A stretch of 64,000 nt of DNA from Mycolicibacterium goodii (GTDB taxonomy: Bacteria; Actinomycetota; Actinomycetes; Mycobacteriales; Mycobacteriaceae). The notes under the pieces are model-generated. The model was not told the origin of the DNA. It ran no database searches and worked only from the letters and a program-made list of their open reading frames with translations. Shown here in pieces: positions 61,867 to 64,000 of this stretch. The stretch covers positions 2,914,001 through 2,978,000 of the forward strand of contig NZ_CP092364.2 in assembly GCF_022370755.2 (NCBI RefSeq), written 5' to 3'. How positions within the stretch are numbered: the first letter of the stretch is position 1; every line of letters begins with the position of its first letter. A program made the translations under genes and the position numbers.

Positions 61867-61895
61867 CAATACGAGGCGCGCACACCGATAGTCAC
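61854..61895 (-). CDS. Leader peptide MTIGVRASYWRFI
   Basis: A 14-codon frame, GTG start and TAG stop, in the leader of the DAHP synthase gene. It encodes Tyr, Trp and Phe at residues 9, 10 and 12, the three end products of the pathway, in a 13-residue peptide. The Trp-Arg-Phe-Ile codons form one arm of the first leader hairpin. This is the expected layout for ribosome-mediated attenuation: a ribosome stalled for lack of an aromatic amino acid would cover the arm. A second in-frame GTG (61883) would give a nine-residue peptide with the same codons. Confidence 0.68.
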   Translation of the reverse strand: MTIGVRASYWRFI

Positions 61896-61990
61896 GCGGC
61901 CAGAGTACACGACGATCGCAATGACCCGAAATCGCCCCCGGCCAACCGGATGTCACAAGTCCGCATTGTGAGCGGGTTACGATCCGCAGC

Positions 61991-62923
61991 ATGCCCCTGA
62001 GTGCCCGCATGCCCGAGTTGGCTGCGTTCGACGTTCTGCTGGCGATCGCCCGCACCGGCAGCCTGGGTGCCGCGGGCCGCGAGCTGGGTCTCACGCAGCA
62101 GGCGGTGTCGGCGCGGCTCGCGTCGATCGAGGCGCAGACCGGGGTGCGCCTGGTGCAGCGCAGCAGCCGGGGTTCGGCGCTCACGCCGGCCGGTGTGGTG
62201 GTCGCCGAGTGGGCCGATCAACTGCTCGAGGTCGCGCACCGCGTCGACGCCGGGCTGGCCGCGTTGCGCAGCGAGAGCCACACGCGCTTGACCGTGGCGG
62301 CCAGCCTGACCATCGCCGAGCAGCTCATGCCGCGATGGCTGGTCTCGCTACACGCCGATGCCCGTCGACGTGGGGCTGCGGCTCCCGAGGTGATCCTGAC
62401 GGCGGCGAACAGCGAGGAGGTGATCGCCGCGGTGCGCGACGGCTCCGCCGAGCTGGGCTTCATCGAATCACCGGGTACACCAAGAGGTTTGCATACCCGG
62501 GTGGTTGCCCGTGACGAGTTGATCGTGGTGGTGCCGCCCGGGCACAAGTGGGCCCGCCGGTCGACGCCGATCGGACCGGCCGAACTCAACGACACACCCC
62601 TGGTGTCGCGGGAGGCCGGCTCCGGCACCCGCGAAGCCCTGAGCACCGCGCTGCGTCGGGCACTCGGCGACACGACGCAGGCCGCGCCCGCGATCGAACT
62701 GTCCTCGGCGGCGGCGATGCGGGCGGCCGTCGCGGCGGGCGCCGGACCTGCGGTGATGAGCCGGCTGGCGGTCGAGGACGACCTGACCCTGGGCCGGCTG
62801 CGCGCGGTCCCGGTGGCCGGGCTGGATCTGCGTCGCGATCTGCGGGCCGTCTGGTCGGGCACCCGCACGCCGCCCGCCGGCGCGGTGCGCGACCTGCTCG
62901 GCCACATCGCCGCGGCCCGCTGA
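61991..62923 (+). CDS. LysR-family transcriptional regulator
   Basis: A 310-residue LysR regulator. The N-terminal winged helix (FDVLLAIARTGSLGAAGREL, TQQAVSARLASIEAQTG) has the usual pattern. The effector domain follows (LTVAASLTIAEQLMPRWLVS, AELGFIESPG, DELIVVVPPGHKWA). It is divergent from the DAHP synthase leader, and its gap of about 95 bases to the leader peptide must hold both promoters. It may act on the convergent TDT transporter, but the target is not visible in the sequence. The stop is five bases from the transporter stop. Confidence 0.9.
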   Translation: MPLSARMPELAAFDVLLAIARTGSLGAAGRELGLTQQAVSARLASIEAQTGVRLVQRSSRGSALTPAGVVVAEWADQLLEVAHRVDAGLAALRSESHTRLTVAASLTIAEQLMPRWLVSLHADARRRGAAAPEVILTAANSEEVIAAVRDGSAELGFIESPGTPRGLHTRVVARDELIVVVPPGHKWARRSTPIGPAELNDTPLVSREAGSGTREALSTALRRALGDTTQAAPAIELSSAAAMRAAVAAGAGPAVMSRLAVEDDLTLGRLRAVPVAGLDLRRDLRAVWSGTRTPPAGAVRDLLGHIAAAR

Positions 62924-62928
62924 ACGGC

Positions 62929-63981
62929 TCAGCCCGCCAGCAACCGCCCGGATGCCACACCGCGCACCGTGTGCACGGCGACGGTGACCCACGCCACCAG
63001 CAACGCGACGTAGAGCAGCACGGCAAGGCCCGAGAACACCACCGCCCCGGTCGCGGCCCCCAGCGCCGACGCACCGGTCACGCACGTGCCGACGGGGAAC
63101 GTGAAACTCCACCACGTCAGCGTGAACGACAACCCGCGCCGCGCGGCGTGCACCGTCAACGCGGCCGCCACGCAGAACACAAAGGCCCCGAACCCGCCCA
63201 CCACCACCCCGTACACGATCCCGAACGCGTGGAGTGCGCTCACCACGGAGGTATCGGTGACCACTGATGAGGCGTGGGCGGCAAGAAGATTCGTCGCGGT
63301 GATCGACTGACCGATGACACCCAGCACGATCCAGACGGTCGGGATGGCCTGCACCTCGGGCAGACCGCCGTGCATCAACCGCGAGTAGACCATCGTCACG
63401 GTCACGAACCCCACCAGCAGGCTGAGCCCGAACATCGCGTAACACGCCATGAGCAGCGTCTCCGCCGCCTGCCCGGGGCCGAGATGACCGAGCAGCAATG
63501 CCCCGGTGGACGCGGAGACCATCGGCGGCACCACCGGCATCATCCAGGCGGGCACCGCCGCCACTCCTCGACCGCACCGGGTGATCATCCGGTACGGGAT
63601 CACCACGGCCACAGCGAGTCCGAGACCGGTGCCGGCCACCCACAGCGCCACGCCGAGCCGAACGGCGGCAGACTCGCCGATCACCGCGGGGCCGAGGAGT
63701 AGTGATCCAGCGCCGACGGTCAGCAGCGCCATCGCCGGGGCGCCGTAGAACTGGGCCATGACAGGGTGATTCGCATAGCCCACGGCATGGTGGCGGTGCC
63801 GCAGCCAGTGCGTCGTGAACGCGGCAGTGAGCGCCACCAGCAGGGCCGCGGCCAGGATCCAGACCGCGGTGGCGAAGGCGCGCAGACCGGATGCCTGCAC
63901 GGGCAGGGTCACCGCGGCCGTCGCGACGATGCCGGTGCCCATCACCGAGGCGAACCAGTTGGGGGTGATGTGGGCGAACAT
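62929..63981 (-). CDS. TDT-family (TehA/SLAC1-like) transporter, start possibly beyond window
   Basis: A 350-residue membrane protein of about ten helices. The family start ITPNWFASVMGTGIVATAAV is near residue 5, and NHPVMAQFYGAPAMALLTVG is near 71. Members move dicarboxylates, sulfite, tellurite or anions. The frame remains open upstream of the ATG at 63981 to the window edge (in-frame residues PPRRAS), so the true start may lie outside. A conserved Phe-rich pore pattern is present (TWWSFTFPVGT). Confidence 0.85.
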   Translation of the reverse strand: MFAHITPNWFASVMGTGIVATAAVTLPVQASGLRAFATAVWILAAALLVALTAAFTTHWLRHRHHAVGYANHPVMAQFYGAPAMALLTVGAGSLLLGPAVIGESAAVRLGVALWVAGTGLGLAVAVVIPYRMITRCGRGVAAVPAWMMPVVPPMVSASTGALLLGHLGPGQAAETLLMACYAMFGLSLLVGFVTVTMVYSRLMHGGLPEVQAIPTVWIVLGVIGQSITATNLLAAHASSVVTDTSVVSALHAFGIVYGVVVGGFGAFVFCVAAALTVHAARRGLSFTLTWWSFTFPVGTCVTGASALGAATGAVVFSGLAVLLYVALLVAWVTVAVHTVRGVASGRLLAG

Positions 63982-64000
63982 CGAAGCGCGGCGCGGTGGT

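Noticed and set aside
1..64000. CRISPR arrays, rRNA genes or a replication origin
   Set aside because: No regularly spaced repeats, rRNA sequence or origin-type boxes were seen.

Overview
The window looks like chromosome of a rapidly growing mycobacterium (Mycolicibacterium type). It is high-GC DNA with many ATGA/GTGA gene overlaps, a complete eight-gene mce import operon with Mce-associated proteins, F420-type oxidoreductases, an IS1081-like insertion sequence and a WXG100-like protein of a kind typical of mycobacteria. The exact species cannot be fixed from the sequence alone.

Layout. (1) Positions 1-10766, plus strand: a catabolic gene train with acyl-CoA synthetase (cut by the window edge), Zn alcohol dehydrogenase, aldehyde dehydrogenase, crotonase, two overlapping acyl-CoA dehydrogenases, a SnoaL-like protein, an SDR, an HSL-type esterase and a dioxygenase-like protein of unknown role. 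(2) 10836-19466: a steroid-ring module. A minus-strand operon holds kshA, a small Cys-rich protein, an SDR and a Kst4D-like flavoprotein. It faces two plus-strand KstD-family flavoproteins, a thioesterase and a PadR regulator. (3) 19467-31523, minus strand: the mce operon in the order yrbEA-yrbEB-mceABCDEF, then small secreted proteins and two Mce-associated membrane proteins; a divergent SDR flanks it. Together (1)-(3) read as uptake and breakdown of a steroid or bile-acid-like substrate: import by Mce, ring opening by KstD/KshA, and side-chain removal by the fadD/ADH/ALDH/ACAD genes. (4) 32618-41751: general genes (secreted protein, F420 reductase, HxlR/MFS pair, DedA-like protein, tex, and a molybdopterin oxidoreductase that lacks the usual Fe-S cysteines). 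(5) 41909-42692: four tRNA genes (Val-CAC on minus; Gly, Cys, Val-GAC on plus).

(6) 42693-51100: accessory DNA next to tRNA-Val. It contains two orphan genes, an IS21-family element interrupted by an IS1081-like IS256-family element, and decayed phage genes (a GH19-type lysin with a nonsense codon, a frameshifted zinc-ribbon gene, and a tape-measure C-terminal fragment). Among these sits a WXG100-like protein paired with a small membrane protein. (7) 51168-63981: core-type genes again, including a frameshifted sterol-desaturase-type gene, an LLM oxidoreductase, an SDR/SRPBCC/MFS operon beside a two-component system, an FMN reductase, a class I DAHP synthase, a LysR regulator and a TDT-family transporter.

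The most striking regulatory signal is upstream of the DAHP synthase. A 13-residue leader peptide contains Tyr-Trp-Arg-Phe and overlaps mutually exclusive RNA hairpins. This is the layout of a ribosome-mediated attenuator that senses all three aromatic amino acids. Two genes (51168-52039 and 58453-58925) each carry an apparent single-base frameshift, which may be real decay or a sequencing error.
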